Position numbers and translations under genes: made by a program
Shown here: in pieces, positions 1 through 5,725 of the stretch
Numbering within the stretch: position 1 is the first letter of the stretch
Layout of the letters: every line of letters starts with the position of its first letter
Source of the DNA: Candidatus Colimonas fimequi
GTDB lineage: Bacteria > Bacillota > Clostridia > Peptostreptococcales > Anaerovoracaceae
Reading direction: 5' to 3'
Length of the DNA: 7,375 nt
Assembly: GCA_018065295.1 (NCBI GenBank)
Contig: JAGHTQ010000010.1
Span: forward strand, 1 to 7,375
Notes under the pieces: model-generated
The model's database searches: none
The model's input: the letters and a program-made list of their open reading frames with translations, nothing else
What the model was told of the DNA's origin: nothing

Positions 1-21
1 CCTTCAGGTTTGGCATCGCTC
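1..21 (+). repeat. Dispersed hairpin repeat, copy A (truncated by window edge)
   Basis: These 21 bases match the last 21 of the 30-nt repeat at 3631-3660 with one difference (T for C at position 16) and match the inverted copy at 5677-5706 at all but two positions. What remains is the loop-side end of the left arm, the TTCA loop, the right arm GGTTTGGCAT and the tail CGCTC. The left arm should lie just outside the window. It ends 9 nt before the ribD Shine-Dalgarno sequence, so it probably lies in the ribD leader RNA. It does not cover the ribosome binding site. Confidence 0.75.
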
Positions 22-40
22 CGATTATCAAGGAGAACTT

Positions 41-1138
41 ATGACAGACAGAGAATACATGCAGCGAGCAATTGATCTTGCAGTTAAAGGATGCGGTCAC
101 ACTAACCCTAACCCAATGGTAGGAGCAGTAATCGTTAAGGACGGTAAGATTGTTGCTGAAGGATATCATGAGAAATATGGCGATCTTCATGCAGAGAGAA
201 ACGCTCTTACTAAGGCTGATGCAGCTGGTATCAATGTTGAAGGCGCAACAATGTACGTAACACTTGAACCTTGCTGTCACTACGGCAAGCAGCCACCTTG
301 CACAGAAGCAATTATTGAGCACAAGATTGCCAAGGTAGTCGTTGGCTCAAACGACCCTAACCCACAGGTAGCTGGCAAGGGATTTAAGATTCTTCGTGAG
401 GCAGGCATTGAAGTTGTAACCGAGTTCATGAAGGAAGAATGCGATGCTATTAATACTGTTTTCTTCCATTACATTCAGACTGGTCTGCCATATGTAGTAA
501 TGAAATACGCTATGACAGCAGATGGCAAGATTGCTACAAGAACAGGCGCTGCTAAGTGGATCACTGGCGAAGCCGCAAGAAAGAGAGTTCACGAAGACCG
601 TAACAGATATGCAAGTATCCTCGTTGGCATCGGAACAGTATTATCAGATGATCCCCTTCTTACAAGCAGAATCGATGGTGCTAAGAACCCTACAAGAATT
701 GTAGTTGACTCCCACCTTAGAATTCCTCTTGATTGCAAGATTGTACAGACTGCTAATGAAGTACCAACAATCATCGCTACTTCATCAGAAAATATTGAGA
801 AAGAAAATCAGCTTATCGAAGCTGGATGTGAGATTCTCAGCGTATCAGAAAAAGACGGACGCATTAACCTGCGTGAACTGGTTAAGTACCTGGGAGAAAT
901 GAAGATCGACAGCCTTTACATAGAAGGCGGTGCTCAGATTCACTGGGCTGCACTTAACTCACGCATCGTTGATAAGGTTCACACATACATTGCACCGAAG
1001 TTATTCGGAGGAAACGATGCTCCATCACCTATCGGCGGTCTCGGATGCGACGTTCCAGATAATGGTGTTATGTTAACACAACCACAAATTACCCTTTATG
1101 GTGACGATATACTTCTCGAAAGTGAGGTTATTAAATAA
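41..1138 (+). CDS. ribD: Bifunctional riboflavin biosynthesis deaminase/reductase RibD
   Basis: RibD carries out two successive steps in riboflavin synthesis: zinc-dependent deamination of the pyrimidine made by GTP cyclohydrolase II, then NADPH-dependent reduction of its ribose side chain. The 365-residue protein has the normal two-domain length. The deaminase domain (about 1-145) shows the zinc motif HAE at 50-52 and PCCHYGKQPPC at 77-87, giving ligands His50, Cys78 and Cys87 with Glu52 as proton shuttle. The reductase domain (about 150-365) begins at LPYVVMKYAMTADGKIA and carries NPTRIVVDS near 216-224 and IEGGAQIH near 294-301. The ATG is chosen because AAGGAGA lies just upstream at 30-36. 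The TAA overlaps the ribE ATG by one base (TAATG), suggesting translational coupling. As first gene of the operon it is probably under FMN control, but the leader lies outside the window. I see no missing catalytic residue. Confidence 0.97.
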   Translation: MTDREYMQRAIDLAVKGCGHTNPNPMVGAVIVKDGKIVAEGYHEKYGDLHAERNALTKADAAGINVEGATMYVTLEPCCHYGKQPPCTEAIIEHKIAKVVVGSNDPNPQVAGKGFKILREAGIEVVTEFMKEECDAINTVFFHYIQTGLPYVVMKYAMTADGKIATRTGAAKWITGEAARKRVHEDRNRYASILVGIGTVLSDDPLLTSRIDGAKNPTRIVVDSHLRIPLDCKIVQTANEVPTIIATSSENIEKENQLIEAGCEILSVSEKDGRINLRELVKYLGEMKIDSLYIEGGAQIHWAALNSRIVDKVHTYIAPKLFGGNDAPSPIGGLGCDVPDNGVMLTQPQITLYGDDILLESEVIK

Positions 1139-1782
1139 TGTTCACAGGAATAGTTGAAGAAAAAGGCAAGATAAAAACAATTAGCAAGGGTGCCAATTCC
1201 GCCGTACTGACCATAGAAGCCAAAACTATCCTCCAAGATGTTAAATTAGGCGACAGTATAGCAGTAAACGGGGTGTGTCTTACCGTTACTAGCTTTACAA
1301 GCAATCAGTTTACGGCAGATGTAATGCACGAAACACTAAACCGATCATCACTAGGCCAGCTTAGGATCGGCGGAATTGTCAACCTAGAGAGAGCAATGAG
1401 CGCTAATGGACGCTTCGGCGGCCATATCGTTGCTGGACATATCGACGGCATAGGCCGTATTACAGACATTAAACGAGACGATAACGCTATCTGGTACACA
1501 GTTGAATGCGGACCAGACATCATGCGTTACATCATAGAGAAAGGCTCAATTGCCATTGACGGCATAAGCCTTACAGTTGCAGACGTTGGCAAGAATTACT
1601 TCAAGGTATCAATCATTCCACACACTGCATCTGAAACTACCCTCTCCCTTCGCAGGGCTGGGGACATCGTAAATCTTGAGAACGACTGCATTGGTAAATA
1701 CGTTGAGAAACTTTTGCAGCCATATCAGAAAGGCGAAAGTAAGATAACTAATGAATTCCTTGCAATGCATGGATTCTACTAA
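1138..1782 (+). CDS. ribE: Riboflavin synthase, alpha chain
   Basis: This enzyme dismutates two molecules of 6,7-dimethyl-8-ribityllumazine into riboflavin and the pyrimidine that is fed back to RibH. The 214-residue protein has the usual internal duplication of two lumazine-binding barrels. The first starts with the characteristic MFTGIVE and contains VNGVCLTV (43-50). The second contains the matching IDGISLTV (140-147), and GGHIVAGHID (94-103) lies at the junction. The start overlaps the ribD stop by one base, with a modest GAGG at 1124-1127. Codon use differs from its neighbours: eight ATA isoleucine codons here against none in ribBA, plus several CTA and CGA codons. The reading frame is intact. 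This gene is called ribE in Bacillus-style nomenclature and ribC in E. coli; the family assignment is secure. Confidence 0.97.
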   Translation: MFTGIVEEKGKIKTISKGANSAVLTIEAKTILQDVKLGDSIAVNGVCLTVTSFTSNQFTADVMHETLNRSSLGQLRIGGIVNLERAMSANGRFGGHIVAGHIDGIGRITDIKRDDNAIWYTVECGPDIMRYIIEKGSIAIDGISLTVADVGKNYFKVSIIPHTASETTLSLRRAGDIVNLENDCIGKYVEKLLQPYQKGESKITNEFLAMHGFY

Positions 1783-1796
1783 TAGGAGGACACAAT

Positions 1797-3092
1797 ATGT
1801 CAGAAAACACAAACTTCAAATTCAACACTATCGAAGAAGCTCTTGAGGATCTTCGCGCTGGTAAGGTCATCCTTTGCACAGACGATCCTGACAGAGAAAA
1901 CGAAGGCGACTTCATCTGCGCAGCAGAATTTGCTACAACAGAGAACGTTAACCTGATGGCAAGCGTTGCTAAGGGCCTTATCTGCATGCCAATGAGCGCT
2001 GAATACTGCACTAAGCTGCAGTTCAATCAGATGGTAAGTGATAACACTGACAATCATGAAACAGCATTCACAGTATCAATCGACCACGTTGAGACAACTA
2101 CTGGTATCTCAGCAGTTGAGAGAGGACTTACAGCAAGAAAGGTTGTAGATCCTGATTCAAAGCCAGAAGACTTCAGAAGACCTGGTCACATGTTCCCTCT
2201 TCGTGCTAAGAAGAACGGCGTTCTTGAGAGAAACGGCCACACTGAAGCTACAGTAGATCTTCTTAGACTTGCTGGAATGAAGGAATGCGGACTTTGCTGT
2301 GAAATCATGAAGGAAGACGGCACAATGATGAGAACTCCTGAGCTCATCGAACTGGCTAAGGAACTTGACATGAAGTTCATCACTATTAAGGATCTGCAGG
2401 AATACCGTAAGAGACATGAGAAGTTAGTTAGCTGCGAAGCTGCAGTTGACCTTCCTACTAAGTACGGATTCTTCAAGGCATACGGATACGTTGACAATCT
2501 TACTGGTGAACACCACGTGGCACTGGTTAAGGGAGATGTTGGCGATGGTAAGGACCTGCTTTGCAGAGTTCATTCAGAATGCCTCACTGGCGATACATTC
2601 GGATCACTCAGATGCGACTGCGGCGAACAGCTGGCAACAGCTCTCAAGCAGATCGAAATGGAAGGCAGAGGTATCTTCCTCTACATGAGACAGGAAGGCA
2701 GAGGCATCGGCCTCATTAACAAGCTTAAGGCTTATACCCTTCAGGATGAAGGTCTTGATACTCTCGATGCTAATCTGGCACTTGGCTTCGCTGGCGACAT
2801 GAGAGAATATTACATCGGTGCACAGATTCTCAGAGACCTGGGTGCTACAGAACTGAGACTGCTCACTAACAACCCTGATAAGGTATATCAGCTTAGCGAC
2901 TGGGGAATGAAGATCGTTGACAGAGTTCCAATCGAAATCGACGCTACAGAATTCGACAAGTTCTATCTTGAAACTAAGAAGGAACGTATGGGACACCTGC
3001 TGGAAAACTTACAGGAACATGAAGTAGCATGTGACTGCCCTAGCTGCAGAGCAAAAAGAAAGAATCTAGAAATGTTAAAGAAGTATAAGTAA
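1797..3092 (+). CDS. ribBA: Fused DHBP synthase / GTP cyclohydrolase II RibBA
   Basis: RibBA supplies both precursors of the pathway. Its N-terminal RibB domain (about 1-205) makes 3,4-dihydroxy-2-butanone 4-phosphate from ribulose 5-phosphate. Its C-terminal RibA domain (about 208-402) opens GTP. RibB motifs are complete: DDPDRENEGD (29-38), RPGHMFPLRA (128-137) and RNGHTEATVDL (145-155). RibA shows the zinc cysteines Cys262, Cys273 and Cys275 in HSECLTGDTF and LRCDCGEQL, followed by RQEGRGIGLINK (298-309) and LLTNNPDK (355-362). Both halves therefore look active. The ATG follows AGGAGGA at 1784-1790, the strongest ribosome binding site in the operon. At 431 residues it is roughly 30 longer than the Bacillus type; the excess is a C-terminal lysine/arginine-rich tail carrying CDCPSC (412-417). 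The stop lies 15 bases before ribH. Confidence 0.97.
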   Translation: MSENTNFKFNTIEEALEDLRAGKVILCTDDPDRENEGDFICAAEFATTENVNLMASVAKGLICMPMSAEYCTKLQFNQMVSDNTDNHETAFTVSIDHVETTTGISAVERGLTARKVVDPDSKPEDFRRPGHMFPLRAKKNGVLERNGHTEATVDLLRLAGMKECGLCCEIMKEDGTMMRTPELIELAKELDMKFITIKDLQEYRKRHEKLVSCEAAVDLPTKYGFFKAYGYVDNLTGEHHVALVKGDVGDGKDLLCRVHSECLTGDTFGSLRCDCGEQLATALKQIEMEGRGIFLYMRQEGRGIGLINKLKAYTLQDEGLDTLDANLALGFAGDMREYYIGAQILRDLGATELRLLTNNPDKVYQLSDWGMKIVDRVPIEIDATEFDKFYLETKKERMGHLLENLQEHEVACDCPSCRAKRKNLEMLKKYK

Positions 3093-3107
3093 TAAAGGAG
3101 AATAACA

Positions 3108-3572
3108 ATGGCAAACATCTATGAAGGTAAATTAGTATCAGACAAAATTAAAGTTGGTATCATCTGCTCAAGATTTAATGAATTCATCACTTCAAAGCTT
3201 CTGGGCGGCGCAATCGACACACTCCAGAGACATAACGTAGAATCAGACGATATCGATATCGCATGGGTTCCAGGCGCATTCGAAACTCCACTGATCGCTA
3301 AGAAGATGGCTGAAAGCGGCAAGTATGACGCAGTTATCTGCCTGGGCGCAGTAATCAGAGGCGCTACTTCACACTACGACCTGGTTTGCAACGAAGCTGC
3401 TAAGGGCATCGCTCAGGTTTCACTTCAGTCAGGTATTCCAGTAATGTTCGGTATCATCACAACTGAGAACATTGAACAGGCTATCGAAAGAGCTGGTTCA
3501 AAGGCTGGTAATAAGGGTTCAGATTGTGCAGAAGCTGCAATTGAAATGGTTAACCTTATTAGAGCACTGTAA
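3108..3572 (+). CDS. ribH: 6,7-dimethyl-8-ribityllumazine synthase
   Basis: RibH condenses the ribityl-aminopyrimidine from the RibD branch with the butanone phosphate from RibB to give dimethylribityllumazine, the substrate of RibE. Family members form pentamers or 60-subunit icosahedral shells, which in Bacillus enclose riboflavin synthase. The 154-residue length is typical. Visible landmarks are SRFNEFITSKLLGGA (21-35), the substrate loop VPGAFETPL (54-62), and GAVIRGATSHYDLVCNEAAK (80-99) with the catalytic histidine at His89. MFGIITTENIEQA (113-125) and the phosphate-binding AGNKG (133-137) follow. The start is supported by AAAGGAG at 3094-3100 with a 7-nt spacer. It is the last gene of the operon; a strong intrinsic terminator begins 17 bases after its stop codon. 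Confidence 0.97.
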   Translation: MANIYEGKLVSDKIKVGIICSRFNEFITSKLLGGAIDTLQRHNVESDDIDIAWVPGAFETPLIAKKMAESGKYDAVICLGAVIRGATSHYDLVCNEAAKGIAQVSLQSGIPVMFGIITTENIEQAIERAGSKAGNKGSDCAEAAIEMVNLIRAL

Positions 3573-3588
3573 TAAAGCAATAAATAAA

Positions 3589-3616
3589 GGGTGAGCAAAT
3601 GCTCACCCTATTTTTA
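3589..3616 (+). terminator. Intrinsic terminator of the rib operon, possibly bidirectional
   Basis: GGGTGAGC (3589-3596) pairs perfectly with GCTCACCC (3601-3608) across the loop AAAT, followed by TATTTTTA. It begins 17 bases after the ribH stop. On the minus strand the same stem is followed by TTTATTTATT, so it may also stop transcripts arriving from the convergent cysK gene. Confidence 0.9.
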
Positions 3617-3630
3617 TTGTTTTATCTGCT

Positions 3631-3660
3631 TGTGCCAGTCCTTCAGGTTTGGCACCGCTC
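3631..3660 (+). repeat. Dispersed hairpin repeat, copy B (complete)
   Basis: This is a 30-nt element. GTGCCAGTCC (3632-3641) and GGTTTGGCAC (3646-3655) form a 10-position stem around the loop TTCA, with one G.T wobble and one T-T mismatch, and the tail is CGCTC. A second full copy lies inverted at 5677-5706 (27 of 30 identical), and a truncated direct copy is at 1-21. It sits between the rib terminator (14 nt away) and the cysK stop codon (5 nt away). There is no T-run, so it is not itself a normal terminator. I do not recognise it as a named RNA or insertion-sequence end. Confidence 0.85.
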
Positions 3661-3665
3661 ATCTT

Positions 3666-4595
3666 CTATTCGCCGAACAGTGGTGTTGAGAAATATCTCT
3701 CTGCTGTATCTGGCAGGATAGCAACTACTGTCTTGCCCTCACCCAGCTTCTTAGCCAGCTTCAGTGCTGCTGCAACGTTAGTACCACTTGAGATACCGCA
3801 CATGAGGCCTTCTTCTCTAGCAAGTCTCTTAGATGTTTCAAGAGCTTCCTTATCAGTTACGATATAAATATCGTCGATAATATCCTGGTTAAGGATTGGT
3901 GGGATAAGACCATCGCCGATACCCATCTGCAGGTGTGTACCAATTGTACCACCCTTGAGGATTGCTGCGTTCTCAGGTTCTACAGCCCAGATTTCAGCGT
4001 GTGGATAGTTAGCCTTGATAACTTCGCCGATACCAGTAAGAGTACCGCCAGTACCGATACCTGAACAGAATCCATCGATAGGACCAGCAACCTGTGCCAT
4101 GAGTTCAAGAGCTGTGTGCTTCTTGTGAGCAAGAACGTTGTTGTAGTTTTCGAACTGCTGTGGAACGAATACTCTAGGATTCTTCTCAGCCATATTAAGT
4201 GCAGTCTGCAGACATTCTTCGATAGCCGCACCGATATCACCAGCATCATGAACGAACTTAACTTCAGCACCATAGTGTCTGATAAGCTTACTTCTCTCTT
4301 CACTTACTGAGTCTGGAAGAACGATGATAGTTCTGTAGCCCTTAACTGCGCCAACAAGTGCCAGTCCGATGCCCTGGTTACCACTTGTAGGCTCAACGAT
4401 GATTGAGTCTGGCTTAAGGATACCATCCTTCTCAGCCTGGTTAATCATGTTCAGTGCTGTTCTGCTCTTAACTGAACCGCCGATGTTAACAGCTTCAAAC
4501 TTAACAAGAATATCAGCCATACCTGGCTCAACCATTCTATTTAAACGGATAACAGGAGTGTTACCCATAGCTTCCAAAACGTTGTTATAAATCAT
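3666..4595 (-). CDS. cysK: Cysteine synthase (O-acetylserine sulfhydrylase), PLP-dependent
   Basis: The enzyme makes L-cysteine from O-acetyl-L-serine and sulfide in the cytoplasm. It is a fold-type II PLP enzyme of 309 residues, normal for CysK. GNTPVIRLNR lies at 11-20. The PLP-binding lysine is Lys43 in NIGGSVKSR. The substrate loop TSGNQG is at 70-75, where the classical form is TSGNTG. The phosphate-binding GTGGT is at 181-185, the pyridine-contacting GISSGTN at 267-273, and the terminal LPDTAERYFSTPLF at 294-307. After PQQFEN the classical NPANP is replaced by NYNNV. The ATG at 4595 has AGAGAGGT 8 nt upstream. It has its own promoter with a palindrome in the spacer, suggesting repression, plausibly by a cysteine or sulfur regulator. 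The P1 hydrolase lies upstream in the same direction. CysM or another sulfhydrylase paralog is possible, but CysK fits best. Confidence 0.92.
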   Translation of the reverse strand: MIYNNVLEAMGNTPVIRLNRMVEPGMADILVKFEAVNIGGSVKSRTALNMINQAEKDGILKPDSIIVEPTSGNQGIGLALVGAVKGYRTIIVLPDSVSEERSKLIRHYGAEVKFVHDAGDIGAAIEECLQTALNMAEKNPRVFVPQQFENYNNVLAHKKHTALELMAQVAGPIDGFCSGIGTGGTLTGIGEVIKANYPHAEIWAVEPENAAILKGGTIGTHLQMGIGDGLIPPILNQDIIDDIYIVTDKEALETSKRLAREEGLMCGISSGTNVAAALKLAKKLGEGKTVVAILPDTAERYFSTPLFGE

Positions 4596-4633
4596 AAAAT
4601 AGTACCTCTCTAGTTAGAAATCTCACAGAAGTC

Positions 4634-4662
4634 ATAATACTACTTTCCTATAGGAATATCAA
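4634..4662 (-). promoter_or_regulatory. cysK promoter, sigma-A type
   Basis: Read on the minus strand, TTGATA (4662-4657) is followed by a spacer of exactly 17 bases and then TATTAT (4639-4634). Each box is one mismatch from the vegetative consensus. Transcription should start near 4627, giving a leader of about 32 nt. The -35 box contains the stop codon of the upstream P1 hydrolase gene, so cysK can be transcribed separately from it. Confidence 0.75.
4645..4656. promoter_or_regulatory. Palindromic operator inside the cysK promoter spacer
   Basis: TTCCTATAGGAA is a perfect 12-bp inverted repeat that fills the first 12 bases of the 17-base spacer between the cysK -35 and -10 boxes. This is a classical repressor position. 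A dimeric regulator of cysteine metabolism, such as an Rrf2-family CymR-like protein, is the natural candidate from context, but the regulator is not in the window and its identity is inference. Confidence 0.65.
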
Positions 4663-5624
4663 TATAAATCTCTAGCAGCTGGGAATCCATATGCTCCTTC
4701 TGCACTGCTAACCGCACGAACGATAGCTTCACTCATAACTTCAGCAGCAAGAGTTCCTACCATATCAAGGTCAGCGTCAACCTTGCCAACGCTAAGGCCA
4801 TAGATTGTGTCTCCATCAGCAGTTGTATGAACCGGTCTAATTGATCTAGCATATCCGTTGTGAGCCATTGATGCAATCTTAGTCAGCTGGTTCTTATCAA
4901 ACTTACCGTTAGTAATAATTGCACCGATAGTTGTATTTGATGTGAACTTATTCTCCACGTTCTTATCTAACTTATAGAGGAAATCCTTATAATCTGAGAA
5001 ACCAGTCTTGTTCCACTTAATAGCGCCCGCAACTGTTTCCTTAGTCTTATCGTCATAGATGTTACCAAAAGCATTAAGAACTACGATTGCACCAACCTGA
5101 AGCTGGCCGATTTGAACGGCGAAGCTTCCGATACCAGTCTTCATGGCATTCTCCATGCCGTTGAACTTACCAACTGAAGCGCCGCATCCTGCACCATAGT
5201 TACCGTCCTTGTAATTGCCGCCTGCAAGAGCCTTCTTGGCAGCTTCGTAGCCCATGTTAGCATCTGGTCTGCAATTAGGATCACCAACAGTCAGGTCAAA
5301 GATATCCGACTGGCAAACAAGTGGCACGTGAGTTACGCCAACATCAAAGCCTATGCCCTCTTCTTCCAGGGCTTTCATTACGCCGCCGGCAGCGTCAAGA
5401 CCGAAGGCGCTACCGCCACCCAGTGTCAGTGCATGAATAACCTGAGCGTTGTTAAATGGCTTAAGAAGTTCGCTCTCTCTTGAAGCAGCTCCGCCACCGC
5501 GAACGTCCATGCCTGCGGCCATTCCATCTTTGCAAAGTATGACAGTACAGCCAGTACCGCCCTCTTTGTTCTCTGTCTGCCCTATTGATATATTCTCGAT
5601 TTTTGTAATTCTAATCTCGTCCAT
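4659..5624 (-). CDS. P1 family (S58/DmpA-NylC-like) N-terminal-nucleophile hydrolase
   Basis: This 321-residue protein belongs to the DmpA/BapA/NylC group, which cleave themselves into alpha and beta chains to expose a Ser or Thr nucleophile and then hydrolyse small peptides, beta-peptides or amides. The likely self-cleavage site is Asn230/Thr231 in TSNTTIGAIITN, predicting chains of about 230 and 91 residues, like NylC with its Asn/Thr site. Asp270 and Asp272 (TADGD) lie 39 and 41 residues after the nucleophile, and Lys153 (VGKFNG) 78 before it. These spacings agree with the NylC catalytic residues as I recall them. Glycine-rich signatures are GGTGCTVIL (22-30), LTLGGGSAFGLDAAGG (67-82) and VLNAFGN (182-188). 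The ATG at 5624 is preferred over the upstream in-frame GTG at 5633 because AAAGGTG sits 6 nt before the ATG. No signal peptide is seen, so it is probably cytoplasmic. The natural substrate is unknown. Confidence 0.88.
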   Translation of the reverse strand: MDEIRITKIENISIGQTENKEGGTGCTVILCKDGMAAGMDVRGGGAASRESELLKPFNNAQVIHALTLGGGSAFGLDAAGGVMKALEEEGIGFDVGVTHVPLVCQSDIFDLTVGDPNCRPDANMGYEAAKKALAGGNYKDGNYGAGCGASVGKFNGMENAMKTGIGSFAVQIGQLQVGAIVVLNAFGNIYDDKTKETVAGAIKWNKTGFSDYKDFLYKLDKNVENKFTSNTTIGAIITNGKFDKNQLTKIASMAHNGYARSIRPVHTTADGDTIYGLSVGKVDADLDMVGTLAAEVMSEAIVRAVSSAEGAYGFPAARDLY

Positions 5625-5630
5625 AATTAT

Positions 5631-5637
5631 CACCTTT
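5631..5637 (-). promoter_or_regulatory. Ribosome binding site deciding the P1 hydrolase start
   Basis: AAAGGTG on the minus strand lies 6 nt before the ATG at 5624. It overlaps the in-frame GTG at 5633, which would have no suitably spaced site of its own, so the shorter protein is preferred. Confidence 0.7.
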
Positions 5638-5650
5638 ATCGTTTTTTTCT

Positions 5651-5659
5651 ATTCTATCA
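5651..5659 (-). promoter_or_regulatory. Probable extended -10 promoter for the P1 hydrolase
   Basis: On the minus strand TG-A-TAGAAT reads as an extended -10 element about 27 nt before the start codon. No good -35 hexamer lies 16-18 bases upstream (TCCATT is the best at 17), which extended -10 promoters tolerate. The stretch on both sides is T-rich. Transcription would begin near 5644, leaving a leader of about 20 nt. Confidence 0.45.
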
Positions 5660-5676
5660 TAAAAACGCAAAAAATG

Positions 5677-5706
5677 GAGCGATGCCAGACCTAAAGGACT
5701 GGCACA
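5677..5706 (-). repeat. Dispersed hairpin repeat, copy C (complete, inverted)
   Basis: Read on the minus strand, the arms GTGCCAGTCC and GGTCTGGCAT flank the loop TTTA, followed by CGCTC. It differs from copy B at three of 30 positions: one in the loop, one changing a G.T wobble to a G-C pair, and one changing the closing G-C pair to G.T. All three keep the hairpin on this strand. It lies 19 nt beyond the symporter terminator and just upstream of the P1 hydrolase promoter. Confidence 0.85.
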
Positions 5707-5725
5707 CGAGATGAAAAAGGCTACT

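Noticed and set aside
1..40. FMN riboswitch in front of ribD
   Set aside because: Expected for this operon, but the visible 40 bases match the dispersed repeat and show no aptamer sequence I recognise. It can only lie upstream of the window.
2186..2996. Long minus-strand open frames antisense to ribBA, and other overlapping frames across the rib and symporter genes
   Set aside because: They lie wholly inside confidently assigned genes, lack ribosome binding sites in sensible positions and give no recognisable protein. They are by-products of codon bias.
3632..3655. Repeat hairpin as the intrinsic terminator of rib or cysK
   Set aside because: No T-run follows the stem on either strand, and a better terminator for the rib operon already lies at 3589-3616.
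3631..3660. Insertion-sequence end, integron attC site or CRISPR repeat
   Set aside because: There is no transposase or integrase gene, no target-site duplication, no attC core sites, and no regularly spaced array with spacers. Copies are kilobases apart and in both orientations.
4358..4367. GTGCCAGTCC, identical to the left arm of the repeat, inside cysK
   Set aside because: It encodes the conserved Gly-Leu-Ala-Leu following TSGNQG, and no matching right arm or CGCTC tail follows. It is a chance match driven by coding sequence.
5339..5420. GC-richer patch inside the P1 hydrolase gene as foreign DNA
   Set aside because: It encodes conserved glycine- and alanine-rich family motifs, which explains the base composition.
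5625..5633. In-frame GTG start at 5633 for the P1 hydrolase
   Set aside because: The ribosome binding site AAAGGTG overlaps that codon and is correctly spaced only for the ATG at 5624.
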